64,000 bases of DNA, from the NCBI RefSeq assembly GCF_008632125.1, contig NZ_VWRN01000031.1, positions 207,560-271,559 on the forward strand. The letters run 5' to 3'. The stretch comes from Cupriavidus cauae (GTDB lineage Bacteria > Pseudomonadota > Gammaproteobacteria > Burkholderiales > Burkholderiaceae). The notes beneath the pieces are model-generated. The model was not told where the DNA came from and ran no database searches. It saw only the letters and a program-made list of their open reading frames with translations. Of the stretch, positions 27,379 to 38,302 are shown one piece after another; the stretch's first letter is position 1, and each line of letters starts with the position of its first letter. Position numbers and translations under genes: made by a program.

Positions 27379-27891
27379 TCAGATCGGCCGGGTTTCGTCG
27401 ACGTCGATGGAGCGGCGCTGCGGCGCCAGCAGCAGGCCGGTGGCCAGCGGCCACAGCAGCGCCTCGATGCCGGGCGCGACCAGCAACGGCCAGCCGGGCA
27501 GCGGCGCGCCCATCAGCAGCCGGATCACCACCGGTACCGCATGCGCGATGAACAGCAGCGGCAGCACGTGCAGTGCCTGCGTATAGACGCTGAACCACAG
27601 CACGCGGCGGTGGATCGTGATGGCGAAGTAGGCCAGCAGCGTGTAGGCCATCGCGTGCTCGCCGAGCAGGCGGGCATCGTGCACGTCCATCAGCAGGCCC
27701 AGCACGAAGGCCACGCCCATGCCGACCTTGCGCGGCTGGTGGATGTTCCAGAACACCAGCACCAGCGCCACCATGTCCGGCACCCACAGGATGTCGCCCC
27801 ACGGCAGCAGGTTGAACAGGAACGCCAGCACGAAGGTCAGCGCGATGAAGGCCGGGTTGACCGGCCGCAGCAGGTATTGGGGATGGGTCAC
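27379..27891 (-). CDS. mreD: MreD, rod shape-determining membrane protein
   Basis: 170 aa, about six predicted membrane segments; the FLFNLLPW and PDMVALVLVFWNIHQPRKVG stretch is typical of beta-proteobacterial MreD. The start is GTG 27891, which overlaps the mreC stop as GTGA; this overlap fixes the start because the frame stays open far upstream through the mreC coding region. It acts with MreC and RodA/PBP2 in lateral wall synthesis. Confidence 0.94.
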   Translation of the reverse strand: MTHPQYLLRPVNPAFIALTFVLAFLFNLLPWGDILWVPDMVALVLVFWNIHQPRKVGMGVAFVLGLLMDVHDARLLGEHAMAYTLLAYFAITIHRRVLWFSVYTQALHVLPLLFIAHAVPVVIRLLMGAPLPGWPLLVAPGIEALLWPLATGLLLAPQRRSIDVDETRPI

Positions 27892-28952
27892 CGCTTCTGC
27901 TCCTGGCTCGGCGCGGCCGCGGGCGCCGCGGCGACCGTAGCAACTGTGGCGGCCGTAGCCGCGGCGTCCGCCTTGGGCTTGGGCGCCTTCTCGGTTTTTT
28001 CCGCCTTGTCGGCTTTCTCGGGCTTGTCGGCTTTCGAGGCCTTGCCTGCCTTGTCCGTCTTGCCTGCCTTGCCCGCGTTCTTGCCGTCGTCGCCGGCCGG
28101 CAGGTCGCGCGAGGGCTTCTCGGCCTCGTAGCGCACCACCAGCAGCTGGCGGTGCGAACGCACGCCCGCGACCGGCTCGCAGTAGACGCGCGAGAACGCG
28201 GTATCGGCCTTGCGTTCGATCTGCACGATGCGCGCGACCGGCAACCCGGCCGGATAGACCCCGTCCAGGCCCGAGGTCACCAGCAGGTCGCCCTGCTGCA
28301 GATCGGCCGACGCCGCCATGAAGCGCAGGTCCAGCATGCCGGCCTTGCCGCCACCGAAGGCAATGCTGCGCAGGCCGTTGCGTACCACCTGCACCGGGAT
28401 CGCCTGGTCCTTGTCTGTCAGCAGCGTGACTTCGGACTGGAACGGCGTCACGCGCGTGACCTGGCCGACCACGCCGCGATCGTCGATCACCGGATAGCCG
28501 GCCCGCACGTCGTGCTGGCTGCCGCGGTCGATCACGATGCGCTGGCTGTACGGATCGCGCGCGTCGTACAGCACCTCGGCCGCCGTGACCGGCGTGGCCG
28601 ATTGCTCCTTCAGGTCCAGCAGCTTGCGCAGCTGGCGGTTCTCGGCCTCGAGCTGGGCCTGGCGCAGCGCGTCGTCGGCCTGCGCCACCGCGCGCCGCCG
28701 CAGCTCGCGGTTCTCGCTGGCCAGCGCGGCGGACGACTGCAGATAGTCGAACGCGGCGCGCGCCATGTCGCGCGGCACCAGCACGGCGCGCTCGACCGGC
28801 ATCAGCACGGTGGCGGCGACCTGCCGGACCGTGGACAGCGCATCGAAGCGGGCGTCGACGACCAGCAGCACCAGCGCCATCGTCACGAAGATGACCAGGC
28901 GCGCGAACGCGGACGTGCCCTGCTTGAATAGCGGTGGCGGCGTGTAATCCAT
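27888..28952 (-). CDS. mreC: MreC, rod shape-determining protein with lysine-rich tail
   Basis: 354 aa. A single membrane anchor (about 17-37), a coiled coil (about 68-118, with ENRELRRRAVAQADDALRQA), then the MreC beta-barrel domain (DPYSQRIVIDRGSQHDVRAG, GVVGQVTRV, LLVTSGLDGVYPAGLPVARI). From about residue 285 the protein leaves the family and becomes a Lys/Ala/Asp/Glu repeat (KAGKTDKAGKASKADK) followed by an Ala/Val/Pro stretch. This periplasmic tail is highly basic and repeat-coded. Confidence 0.97.
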   Translation of the reverse strand: MDYTPPPLFKQGTSAFARLVIFVTMALVLLVVDARFDALSTVRQVAATVLMPVERAVLVPRDMARAAFDYLQSSAALASENRELRRRAVAQADDALRQAQLEAENRQLRKLLDLKEQSATPVTAAEVLYDARDPYSQRIVIDRGSQHDVRAGYPVIDDRGVVGQVTRVTPFQSEVTLLTDKDQAIPVQVVRNGLRSIAFGGGKAGMLDLRFMAASADLQQGDLLVTSGLDGVYPAGLPVARIVQIERKADTAFSRVYCEPVAGVRSHRQLLVVRYEAEKPSRDLPAGDDGKNAGKAGKTDKAGKASKADKPEKADKAEKTEKAPKPKADAAATAATVATVAAAPAAAPSQEQKR

Positions 28953-29167
28953 TTAGCCGTACGCAGGCGGTGGCGGTCCGCATCGCCGGCACGCCGCGCT
29001 CGGGCGTCCGGGGGCGGACCGGAATTGGCGGAGTCGCGCGGGCCGCCGGCAGGCGGCGGCCGGCTTGGCCAGGGTGGCGCGGCGGCGGACCTGCCCGTGG
29101 CCGGCCTGGGCCAGCGGTGCGGGCAGGGCGCGCTTCGCCACGGGAACGATCCTTTTGCCGGACCGGC
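28953..29167. other. mreB-mreC spacer
   Basis: 215 bp of GC-rich, purine/pyrimidine-skewed DNA inside the mre operon. I see no gene, terminator or clean repeat in it. Confidence 0.4.
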
Positions 29168-30944
<1,777 letters not shown>

Positions 30945-31244
30945 ATGGCACTCGAGCTAACCGACGTCAAGCGCATCGCCCATCTTGCCCGCATCGACAT
31001 CAGCGATGAAGAAGCCGGCCAGACGCTCGGGCAACTGAATCAATTCTTCTCGCTGGTCGAGCAGATGCAGGCGGTGGACACCAGCGGCGTCGCGCCGCTG
31101 GCGCATCCGCTGTCGGCGGTCCGCGAGATGCAGCAGCGCCTGCGCGACGACGTCGTCACCGAGCCGAACCGGCGCGATGACTACCAGCGTCCCGCGCCGG
31201 CCACCGAGGCCGGCCTGTATCTGGTGCCGAAGGTGATCGAATAA
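30945..31244 (+). CDS. gatC: GatC, Asp/Glu-tRNA amidotransferase subunit C
   Basis: 99 aa, normal family length. [20 protein letters not shown], then [20 protein letters not shown] and LRDDVV are conserved. GatC tethers GatA and GatB in the GatCAB complex that amidates Glu-tRNA(Gln) and/or Asp-tRNA(Asn). First gene of gatC-gatA-lipoprotein-gatB. Its stop region is followed at once by repeated copies of a TAA-containing unit (31248-31287). Confidence 0.96.
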   Translation: MALELTDVKRIAHLARIDISDEEAGQTLGQLNQFFSLVEQMQAVDTSGVAPLAHPLSAVREMQQRLRDDVVTEPNRRDDYQRPAPATEAGLYLVPKVIE

Positions 31245-31247
31245 CGT

Positions 31248-31287
31248 TCCCGATAACGGCCCCGATAAGGTCCCGATAACGGTCCCG
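31248..31287. repeat. 12-bp tandem repeat after the gatC stop codon
   Basis: TCCCGATAACGG (31248), CCCCGATAAGG (31260), TCCCGATAACGG (31271), TCCCG (31283). The gatC end itself, CGAATAACG, resembles the unit core CGATAACG, so TAA recurs at 31254, 31266 and 31277 after the true stop at 31242. Confidence 0.85.
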
Positions 31288-31318
31288 CACCCGGCCCGCC
31301 GACGTCGCCCGAAATTTC

Positions 31319-31338
31319 CGTATCGACGTACCGATACG
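31319..31338. promoter_or_regulatory. Palindrome upstream of gatA
   Basis: CGTATCG and CGATACG are perfect 7-bp arms around ACGTAC, in the 174-bp gap between gatC and gatA. It is more AT-rich than the surroundings. It may be a regulator site or an RNA hairpin; no partner is known. Confidence 0.4.
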
Positions 31339-31418
31339 CCAAGGTGGCATCTTCCGAATCGATCCGCCGGCGGCGCCCATGCCCCGCCGGCCGTTCTCCG
31401 AAGCTTTTCCGACACTCC

Positions 31419-32942
31419 ATGTCTTCTTCCGCTTCCTCCTTCCCGGTCGGCTCGACCGTGACCTCGCTGCGCCAGATCGCCGACGCGCTCGCCGCCGGCG
31501 CGGTGTCGGCCGAAGAACTGGCGCGTGACTATCTGGCCCGCATCGAGCAGGCCGGCGCGCTGAACGCCTATGTCCATGTCGACGCCGAACTGACGCTGGC
31601 CCAGGCCCGCGCCGCCGACGAACGCCGCGCGCGCGGCGAGGCCGTTCCGCTGACCGGCGTGCCGATCGCCCACAAGGACGTGTTCGTCACGCGCGGCTGG
31701 CGCTCGACCGCCGGCTCGCGCATGCTGGCCGACTACGAGAGTCCGTTCGACGCCACCGTGGTCGAGCGGCTGGCCGCCGCCGGCATGGTGACGCTGGGCA
31801 AGACCAATATGGACGAATTCGCGATGGGCTCGTCCAACGAGAACTCGCACTTCGGCCCGGTGCGCAACCCGTGGGACGCGTCGCGCGTGCCCGGCGGCTC
31901 GTCGGGTGGCTCGGCCGCGGCGGTCGCCGCGGGCCTCGCGCCGGCCGCCACCGGCACCGACACCGGCGGCTCGATCCGCCAGCCGGCCGCGTTCTCGGGC
32001 ATCACCGGCATCAAGCCGACCTACGGCCGCGTGTCGCGCTTCGGCATGATCGCGTTCGCCTCGTCGCTGGACCAGGCCGGCCCGATGGCGCGCAGCGCCG
32101 AGGACTGCGCGCTGCTGCTCAATGCGATGGCCGGGTTCGACGAGCGCGATTCGACCTCGCTGACGCCGGCCCAGGGCGGCGTGGACGAGGACTTCACGCG
32201 GCTGCTGGGCCAGCCGCGCGGCGGGGCCAGCGCCAGCCAGCCGCTGGCCGGCCTGCGCATCGGCCTGCCGCGCGAGTACTTCGGCGCCGGACTGTCGGCC
32301 GATGTCGAGGCCGCGGTGCGCGCCGCGCTGCGCGAATACGAGAAGCTCGGCGCGACGCTGGTCGAGGTGTCGCTGCCGAAGACCGAACTGTCGATCCCGG
32401 TCTACTACGTGATCGCGCCGGCCGAGGCGTCGTCGAACCTGTCGCGCTTTGATGGCGCGCGCTACGGCCACCGCGCCGCCGAGTACCGCGACCTGCTCGA
32501 CATGTACAAGAAGACCCGCGCCGAGGGCTTCGGCTGGGAGGTCAAGCGCCGCATCCTGGTCGGCACCTATGTGCTGTCGCACGGCTACTACGACGCCTAC
32601 TACCTGCAGGCGCAGAAGATCCGTCGCATCATCGCGGACGACTTCCAGCGCGCCTTCGGCGAATGCGACGTGATCATGGGACCGGTCGCGCCGACGGTGG
32701 CGTGGAAGCTCGGCGAGAAGAGCGCCGATCCGGTGCAGATGTACCTGGCCGACATCTTCACGCTGTCGACCAGCCTGGCCGGCCTGCCCGGCATGAGCGT
32801 GCCCTGCGGCTTCGGCGAGGGCGGCATGCCGGTCGGCCTGCAGATGATCGGCAACTACTTCGGCGAGGCGCAGCTGCTGCAGACCGCGCACGCCTTCCAG
32901 CAGGCTACCGACTGGCATCTGCGCCAGCCTTCGCAGGCATGA
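31419..32942 (+). CDS. gatA: GatA, Asp/Glu-tRNA amidotransferase subunit A
   Basis: 507 aa amidase-signature enzyme that releases ammonia from Gln/Asn for transamidation. The catalytic Lys-Ser-Ser triad fits Lys86 (VPIAHKDVF), Ser161 ([12 protein letters not shown]) and Ser185 ([11 protein letters not shown]). ATG 31419 was chosen because the conserved N-terminus ([20 protein letters not shown]) follows; an in-frame extension to 31344 has no ribosome-binding site. The gene overlaps the following lipoprotein gene as ATGA. Confidence 0.98.
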   Translation: MSSSASSFPVGSTVTSLRQIADALAAGAVSAEELARDYLARIEQAGALNAYVHVDAELTLAQARAADERRARGEAVPLTGVPIAHKDVFVTRGWRSTAGSRMLADYESPFDATVVERLAAAGMVTLGKTNMDEFAMGSSNENSHFGPVRNPWDASRVPGGSSGGSAAAVAAGLAPAATGTDTGGSIRQPAAFSGITGIKPTYGRVSRFGMIAFASSLDQAGPMARSAEDCALLLNAMAGFDERDSTSLTPAQGGVDEDFTRLLGQPRGGASASQPLAGLRIGLPREYFGAGLSADVEAAVRAALREYEKLGATLVEVSLPKTELSIPVYYVIAPAEASSNLSRFDGARYGHRAAEYRDLLDMYKKTRAEGFGWEVKRRILVGTYVLSHGYYDAYYLQAQKIRRIIADDFQRAFGECDVIMGPVAPTVAWKLGEKSADPVQMYLADIFTLSTSLAGLPGMSVPCGFGEGGMPVGLQMIGNYFGEAQLLQTAHAFQQATDWHLRQPSQA

Positions 32943-33445
32943 CCATGAACGCGCTGCTTTCGACCCGCCCGTCCCGCCGTCCGTCCGCCGGTCTTTCGGC
33001 CGGCCGCCTGGGCTTGACCGCCGTGCTGCTGGCCGCGCTGGCCGGCTGCATTCCGCTGCCGCGCATCGGCGGTCCGACGCCGATCGCCGATCGCGATATC
33101 GACCTGGCCGGCGACTGCCGCCGCACCGAGGAGGACGGTTTCCGCGAGGACGCGCAGCTGCGCGTGTCGGACAACAACGTGCAGCAGCTGTCGTGGAAGC
33201 TGTGGGTCGGCAAGCGCGGCTCGTGCAGCTTCGACCTGGCCGAGTTCCGCCAGACCCGCCGCAAGCCGCATATCGAGCTGGCCGCGCGCGACGGCAGCGC
33301 GTGCAAGCTGCTGGTCTGGCAGGACCCGCGCCGCGTCACGCTGGCGCATGCCAATTGCCAGAGCCGCTGCACGCCGGGCATCTACGAAGAGGCGTGGCCG
33401 GTCATGTTCGAACCGGGCACCGGCACCTGCGCGCGCACGCAATAG
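32939..33445 (+). CDS. Putative lipoprotein between gatA and gatB
   Basis: 168 aa. Start ATG 32939 overlaps the gatA stop (ATGA); a second ATG at 32945 is also possible. The lipobox is LAALAGC, so Cys37 would be lipidated. The mature domain has five further cysteines ([30 protein letters not shown] and GTCART regions), suggesting disulphides. I recognise no named family. Its position inside the gatCAB operon is probably historical rather than functional. Confidence 0.85.
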   Translation: MTMNALLSTRPSRRPSAGLSAGRLGLTAVLLAALAGCIPLPRIGGPTPIADRDIDLAGDCRRTEEDGFREDAQLRVSDNNVQQLSWKLWVGKRGSCSFDLAEFRQTRRKPHIELAARDGSACKLLVWQDPRRVTLAHANCQSRCTPGIYEEAWPVMFEPGTGTCARTQ

Positions 33446-33461
33446 CGCGCGGCAGAACCCG

Positions 33462-33537
33462 CAGCGACGGAACGCACAGCGACGAAACGCACAGCGACAC
33501 AACGCAGAACGCGGAACGCACAACGCAGAACGCGAAA
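33462..33537. repeat. 15-bp tandem repeat before gatB
   Basis: CAGCGACGGAACGCA (33462), CAGCGACGAAACGCA (33477) and CAGCGACACAACGCA (33492), then shorter GAACGC variants. It lies 16 bp past the lipoprotein stop and shares the AACGCAGAACGC motif with the dppD-dppF gap. Confidence 0.9.
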
Positions 33538-33595
33538 GCAAACGGCGGCGCGGCCCATGCCGGCGCCGCCGCAAGGAACCAACAGGAATACCGCC

Positions 33596-35053
33596 ATGCA
33601 ATGGGAAGTGGTGATCGGCCTCGAAACGCATACGCAGCTATCGACGGCCTCGAAGATTTTTTCCGGCGCCTCCACCGCGTTCGGCGCGGCGCCCAATACC
33701 CAGGCCTGCCCGGTCGATCTGGCGCTGCCCGGCACGCTGCCGGTGCTGAACAAGGCCGCGGTCGAACGTGCGATCCAGTTCGGCCTGGCGATCGGCGCCC
33801 ATGTCGCGCCGCATAGCGTGTTCGCGCGCAAGAATTACTTCTACCCGGACCTGCCCAAGGGCTACCAGATCAGCCAGTACGAAATTCCGGTGGTGCAGGG
33901 CGGCAGCCTGACCTTCCAGGTGGAGGGCCGCAAGGGCGAGTTCTACGAGAAGACCGTGCAGCTGACCCGCGCCCACCTCGAGGAGGACGCGGGCAAGTCG
34001 CTGCACGAGGACTTCGCCGGCATGACCGGCATCGACCTGAACCGCGCCGGCACGCCGCTGCTCGAGATCGTCACCGAGCCCGACATGCGCAGCGCCGCCG
34101 AGGCGGTCGCCTATGCGCGCGCGCTGCATTCGCTGGTGGTGTGGCTGGGCATCTGCGACGGCAACATGCAGGAAGGCAGCTTCCGCTGCGACGCCAACGT
34201 GTCGGTGCGGCCGGTCGGCAGCGACAAGCTCGGCACGCGCCGCGAGATCAAGAACCTGAACTCGTTCCGTTTCCTGCAACAGGCCATCGAATACGAGGTG
34301 CGCTGGCAGATCGCCGAGATCGAGGACGGCCGCGAGATCCAGCAGGCCACGGTGCTGTTCGATCCGGACACCGGCGAGACGCGCGCGATGCGGACCAAGG
34401 AAGACGCGCACGACTACCGTTACTTCCCCGATCCGGACCTGCTGCCGCTCGAGATCGAGCCGGCCTGGGTCGAGCGCGTGCGCGCCGCGATGCCGGAGCT
34501 GCCGGCCGCGATGCAGGCCCGCTTCGTCTCGCAATATGGCCTGCCCGCCTACGATGCCAGCGTGCTGACCTCGTCGAAGGCGCTGGCCAACTGGTTCGAG
34601 CAGGTCGTCGCCGAAGCCGGCGCGGCCAACGCCAAGCCCGCAGCCAACTGGCTGATGGGCGATGTCGCCTCGCAGCTGAACCGCGAGGGCATCGAGATCG
34701 ACGGCGCGCCGATCCGCCCCGCGCAGCTCGCGCTGCTGCTCAAGCGCATCGCCGACGGCACGGTGTCGAACAACACCGCCAAGAAGGACGTGTTCCCGGC
34801 GATGTGGGCCGGCGAGTGCGACGGCGACGCGGACGCGATCATCGCGGCCAAGGGCCTGAAGCAGATGTCGGACACCGGCGCGCTCGAGGCCATCATCGAC
34901 GAGGTGCTGGCCGCCAACGCCAAGTCGGTCGAGGAATTCCGCGCCGGCAAGGAGAAGGCGTTCAACGCGCTGGTCGGCCAGGCGATGAAGGCGACCAAGG
35001 GCAAGGCCAATCCGGCCCAGGTCAACGAACTGCTGCGCAAGAAGCTCGGCTGA
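33596..35053 (+). CDS. gatB: GatB, Asp/Glu-tRNA amidotransferase subunit B
   Basis: 485 aa. The kinase/tRNA-recognition subunit of Gat[23 protein letters not shown] at the N-terminus, [38 protein letters not shown], and the helical YqeY-like tail ([20 protein letters not shown]). ATG 33596 is supported by the conserved [10 protein letters not shown] start and an AGGA upstream. A terminator follows at 35080. Confidence 0.98.
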   Translation: MQWEVVIGLETHTQLSTASKIFSGASTAFGAAPNTQACPVDLALPGTLPVLNKAAVERAIQFGLAIGAHVAPHSVFARKNYFYPDLPKGYQISQYEIPVVQGGSLTFQVEGRKGEFYEKTVQLTRAHLEEDAGKSLHEDFAGMTGIDLNRAGTPLLEIVTEPDMRSAAEAVAYARALHSLVVWLGICDGNMQEGSFRCDANVSVRPVGSDKLGTRREIKNLNSFRFLQQAIEYEVRWQIAEIEDGREIQQATVLFDPDTGETRAMRTKEDAHDYRYFPDPDLLPLEIEPAWVERVRAAMPELPAAMQARFVSQYGLPAYDASVLTSSKALANWFEQVVAEAGAANAKPAANWLMGDVASQLNREGIEIDGAPIRPAQLALLLKRIADGTVSNNTAKKDVFPAMWAGECDGDADAIIAAKGLKQMSDTGALEAIIDEVLAANAKSVEEFRAGKEKAFNALVGQAMKATKGKANPAQVNELLRKKLG

Positions 35054-35079
35054 CAGGCGCGATGCAGGCAGATGACGAA

Positions 35080-35103
35080 CCCGCGCTCAGGCGCGGGTTT
35101 TTT
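35080..35103 (+). terminator. Rho-independent terminator of the gatCAB operon
   Basis: CCCGCGC and GCGCGGG pair around TCAG and are followed by six T residues. It lies 27 bp past the gatB stop codon. Confidence 0.9.
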
Positions 35104-35148
35104 CATGGCGCGGCGGGTTTGGCGCCATGCTGGTCGATCGATCGCCCG

Positions 35149-35247
35149 GCCCCTCTCCCCGGCCCTCTCCCGCTTGCGGGAGAGGGAGAACACCGACAGC
35201 GTTTTTCTTCTTTCTCCCGCCTGCGGGAGAAAGCCTGGGGAGAGGGC
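35149..35247. repeat. REP-like nested palindromic element
   Basis: Outer arms CCCTCTCCCCGG (near 35151) and CCTGGGGAGAGGG (near 35234) enclose two perfect hairpins. These are CCCTCTCCCGC/GCGGGAGAGGG (35163-35186) and TTTCTCCCGC/GCGGGAGAAA (35211-35232). This layout and sequence are typical of dispersed palindromic elements in proteobacterial intergenic DNA. It sits between the gatB terminator and the DUF484 gene. Confidence 0.8.
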
Positions 35248-35308
35248 AGCCCGCTCCTCACCAACTGCGTTTGCTACACTCCAGCGCAAATCGTTCGATG
35301 ACCCGCCA

Positions 35309-36079
35309 ATGAATCCGCAAGACGTCGCCGCCTATCTGCAAAGTCATCCCCAGTTCTTCGAGGACCACGCCGAGCTGCTGGCCTCCGTGCAGCTGACGAG
35401 CCCGCACAGCCATCGCGCGGTGTCGCTGCAGCAACGCCAGATGGAAATCCTGCGCGAGAAGAACAAGGGCCTCGAACTGAAGCTGGCCAATCTGATGCGC
35501 CACGGCCACGACAACGACCGCACGCAGAACCGCATGCACGCGTGGCAGCTGCGGCTGCTCGGCGAAGCCGATGCGCTGGCGCTGCCGATGGCGGTCAGCC
35601 AGGGCCTGCAGCAGGTGTTCGATGTGCCGGCCGTCGCGCTGCGGCTGTGGCAGCTGGCCGAAACGCACGCCCCGCTCGATCTGCTGCGCGGCGACGCGGC
35701 CGCCGCGACCGAAGCCGCGCGCCGCTTTGCCGAGGGTCTGCAGACGCCGTATTGCGGCGGCAATCCGTGGGCCATCGAACCGGCCGTCGCCGAAGAGGGC
35801 GCCCCGCCTGCACCCGCACCCGCGTCAGCGGCCGCGGCCGATACGCTTGGCGAAGGTGGCAAGCAGGCGGTCGACTGGCTCGAGCGCGACGACATCGCAT
35901 CGCTCGCGATGGTCGCGCTGCGCGCCCCCGCCGGCGAGGACGCCGAAACGGGTCCGACCTTCGGCCTGCTGGTGCTCGGCTCGCCCGACCCGCGCCGCTT
36001 CCACGAAGGCATGGGCACCGCCTATCTGAGCCGCATCGGCGAACTGGCCGGCGCGGCGCTGGCGCGCCTGCGCGCCTGA
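35309..36079 (+). CDS. DUF484 (GAF-like) family protein
   Basis: 256 aa. The N-terminus MNPQDVAAYLQSHPQFFEDH with AELLASVQL and SLQQRQMEILREKN is the DUF484 signature; the rest is a GAF-like fold (PTFGLLVLGSPDPRRFHEG, YLSRIGELAGAALARL). DUF484 genes are commonly found immediately upstream of xerC, as here (23 bp gap). The biochemical role is unknown. A TACACT at 35275-35280 may be its -10. An Ala/Pro loop (APPAPAPASAAAAD) interrupts the domain. Confidence 0.93.
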   Translation: MNPQDVAAYLQSHPQFFEDHAELLASVQLTSPHSHRAVSLQQRQMEILREKNKGLELKLANLMRHGHDNDRTQNRMHAWQLRLLGEADALALPMAVSQGLQQVFDVPAVALRLWQLAETHAPLDLLRGDAAAATEAARRFAEGLQTPYCGGNPWAIEPAVAEEGAPPAPAPASAAAADTLGEGGKQAVDWLERDDIASLAMVALRAPAGEDAETGPTFGLLVLGSPDPRRFHEGMGTAYLSRIGELAGAALARLRA

Positions 36080-36102
36080 GGCGAGGACCCGGGCGGCAAC
36101 AG

Positions 36103-37194
36103 ATGGCCCGCTCCCGCGAACCCGCCGCCGCGGCGGACACGCCCCCTCCCGCCCTCGATCCGCTGCTGCGCACCTACCTCGACTGGCTGGCCAGCAGCCG
36201 CAAGCTGGCCGAGCACACGCTGGTCGGCTACCGGCGCGACCTGTCGGTATTGCAGGCGCAGGCCGCCAAATTCGCCCCCGGTACAGCGCTGACCGCGCTG
36301 CGTACCGACCAGATCCGCAGCTTCGCCGCGCGTCTGCGCGGCAGTGGCCTTGCTTCCACCAGCATTGCGCGGGCGCTGTCGGCCTGGCGCGGCTTCTATC
36401 TGTGGGCCGCGCGGCATGGCCACGGCGTCGAGGCCAATCCGGTAGACGGCGTGCGCGCTCCCAAGGCCGGACGGCCGCTGCCCAAGGCGCTGTCGGTCGA
36501 GCATGCGGTGGCGCTGGTCGGCCAGCCGGCCGGCGAGGGCGCCGAAGGGCTGCGCGACCAGGCCGTGTTCGAGCTCGGCTATTCGAGCGGCCTGCGCGTG
36601 TCCGAGCTGGTGCAGCTCGATCTGCGCTACGTGGAAGAGGACGGCTACCGCTCGTCTGGTTGGGTCGACCTGGCCGCGGGCGAGGTCACGGTGCTCGGCA
36701 AGGGTTCGCGCCGCCGCAGCGTGCCGGTCGGCAGCAAGGCCGTGCAGGCACTGCGGGCCTGGCTGGCGGTGCGCGACGAGTGGGTACGGGCGACGGCCGA
36801 AGCTGGCCATCGGCACGCGCTGTTCCTGTCGCGGCGCGGCGAGCGCCTGTCGGACCGCACCGTGCGCACCCGCATCAAGCAGCAGGCCATCCGCGCCGGC
36901 GTGCCGGCCGACGTGCATCCGCACATGCTGCGGCACTCGTTCGCCAGCCACGTGCTGCAGTCGTCGGGTGACCTGCGCGCGGTGCAGGAGATGCTGGGCC
37001 ACGCCAGCGTGGCCACCACGCAGATCTACACGGCGCTCGACTTCCAGCACCTGGCCAAGGTCTACGACCAGGCCCATCCGCGCGCACGGCTGGCCGAGCG
37101 TGACACGGCGGCGACGCCCTCGACGCCCTCGACGCCCTCGAAGGCATCCACGCCCTCGAAGTCATCGATGCCGGGCGACGACGAACCGGCCTGA
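36103..37194 (+). CDS. xerC: XerC tyrosine recombinase
   Basis: 363 aa. Resolves chromosome dimers at dif with XerD. The tyrosine-recombinase residues are all visible: Arg165 (SGLRVSELVQL), Lys200 (VLGKGSRRR), His274 and Arg277 (HPHMLRHSFASH), His300 (MLGHASVATTQ) and Tyr309 (TQIYTAL). The SAM-like N-terminal domain (LDWLASSRKLAEHTLVGYRR) is intact. Beyond the normal XerC end (HPRARL) there is a ~35-residue tail rich in Thr/Pro/Ser (TPSTPSTPSKASTPSKSS) coded by ACGCCCTCG repeats. The gene ends 17 bp before the hexanucleotide array. Confidence 0.96.
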   Translation: MARSREPAAAADTPPPALDPLLRTYLDWLASSRKLAEHTLVGYRRDLSVLQAQAAKFAPGTALTALRTDQIRSFAARLRGSGLASTSIARALSAWRGFYLWAARHGHGVEANPVDGVRAPKAGRPLPKALSVEHAVALVGQPAGEGAEGLRDQAVFELGYSSGLRVSELVQLDLRYVEEDGYRSSGWVDLAAGEVTVLGKGSRRRSVPVGSKAVQALRAWLAVRDEWVRATAEAGHRHALFLSRRGERLSDRTVRTRIKQQAIRAGVPADVHPHMLRHSFASHVLQSSGDLRAVQEMLGHASVATTQIYTALDFQHLAKVYDQAHPRARLAERDTAATPSTPSTPSKASTPSKSSMPGDDEPA

Positions 37195-37211
37195 GGCTCC
37201 TGGCTTCCGCT

Positions 37212-37349
37212 CAAGCTCAAGCCCAAGCCCAAGCCCAAGCCCAAGCCCAAGCCCAAGCCCAAGCCCAAGCCCAAGCCCAAGCCCAAGCCCAAGCCCAAGC
37301 CCAAGCCCAACCCCAACCCCAACCCCAACCCCAACCCCAACCCCAACCC
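37212..37349. repeat. Hexanucleotide tandem array, (CAAGCC)15-(CAACCC)7
   Basis: 23 hexamers in unbroken register: one CAAGCT, fifteen CAAGCC, then an abrupt switch to seven CAACCC. It fills the gap between the convergent xerC and lysR genes and ends at the first base of the LysR stop codon (37349-37351). On the LysR coding strand it is a G-run every 6 nt (GGGTTG then GGCTTG units), so quadruplex formation in the mRNA or ssDNA is possible. Confidence 0.98.
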
Positions 37350-38302
37350 TAGGCCCACTGCGACAGCACCTGCCGGAACGCCGCGATCTCCGGCAGCAGC
37401 CAGGTCCGGAACGCCTGCACCTTCGGCGTATCGAGCATCGCCGGCGTGCAAACGAAGTACAGCAGCCACGGACACGGGATGCTGACGTCGAACAGCCGCA
37501 CCACCCGCCCCGACAGCAGATCGTTATAGGCCAGCGACGAGCGGATCAGCGCGATACCCTGGCCCTCGGCCGCGGCCTGCAGCAGCAGCGACGAATCCTC
37601 GAACATCAGCCCCTTGCGCGGCTCGGGCCAGTCCAGTCCGGCCGCCTCGAACCAGGGCCGCCACGGATCGCCTTCTCCGCGCAGCAGCGTCAGCCCCTGC
37701 ATGTCCTCGGGACGCGCCGGCAGCTTGCCGCCCAGGAAGTTCGGGCTGCAGACCGGGAAGAACACATCGTCGAGCAGCCGTTCGACATAGAGCCCCGGAT
37801 AGTCGCCGCTGCCCATGCGCAGCGCCACGTCGACCTCGTCGCGGGTGAAGTCGACCAGCGTGTTCGACGACATCAGCTCGACGTCCAGCTCGGGATGCCG
37901 CTCGATGAAGCTGCCGATGCGCGGCGTCAGCCAGCGCGCCGCGAACGACGGCATGGTGCTGATGGTCAGCCGCTTGTCGCGCGTGCCGGACTGCAGCGCC
38001 CGCGTCGCCTCGGCAATCTGCAACAGCGCGTCGCGCACGCGCTCGGCGTAGACGCGTCCGGCCGGCGTCAGGCTGACCCGCTTGCCGTTGCGGGCGAACA
38101 GCGGCTGGCCCAGTTCCTCTTCCAGTGCCCGTACCTGATGGCTGACCGCCCCATGGGTGACGAACAGCTCGGTGGCGGCGCGCGAGAAGCTTTCGTGCCG
38201 GGCGGCGGCCTCGAAGGCGCGCAGCGCGGTCAGCGCCGGCAGCCGTGGCAGTTCCCGATGCCAGGCGCGCGGCAGTTCGGCGGGGTTGCGCTTGAGGGTC
38301 AT
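37349..38302 (-). CDS. LysR-family transcriptional regulator, GcvA-like
   Basis: 317 aa. The HTH is LTALRAFEAAARHESFSRAA with TELFVTHGAVSHQVRALEEE; GAVSHQV and a ~300-residue length identify the GcvA subgroup. The substrate domain contains FEDSSLLLQAAAEGQGIAL as in the partial LysR at the left edge. Divergent from a DUF2917 gene with a 219-bp AT-richer spacer, an arrangement in which the regulator may control its neighbour. The stop codon abuts the hexamer array. Confidence 0.95.
   Translation of the reverse strand: MTLKRNPAELPRAWHRELPRLPALTALRAFEAAARHESFSRAATELFVTHGAVSHQVRALEEELGQPLFARNGKRVSLTPAGRVYAERVRDALLQIAEATRALQSGTRDKRLTISTMPSFAARWLTPRIGSFIERHPELDVELMSSNTLVDFTRDEVDVALRMGSGDYPGLYVERLLDDVFFPVCSPNFLGGKLPARPEDMQGLTLLRGEGDPWRPWFEAAGLDWPEPRKGLMFEDSSLLLQAAAEGQGIALIRSSLAYNDLLSGRVVRLFDVSIPCPWLLYFVCTPAMLDTPKVQAFRTWLLPEIAAFRQVLSQWA

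Noticed and set aside
37212..37349. CRISPR array or telomere
   Set aside because: The hexamers are contiguous without spacers and lie inside a chromosome between normal genes. The resemblance to ciliate telomere repeats is coincidental.
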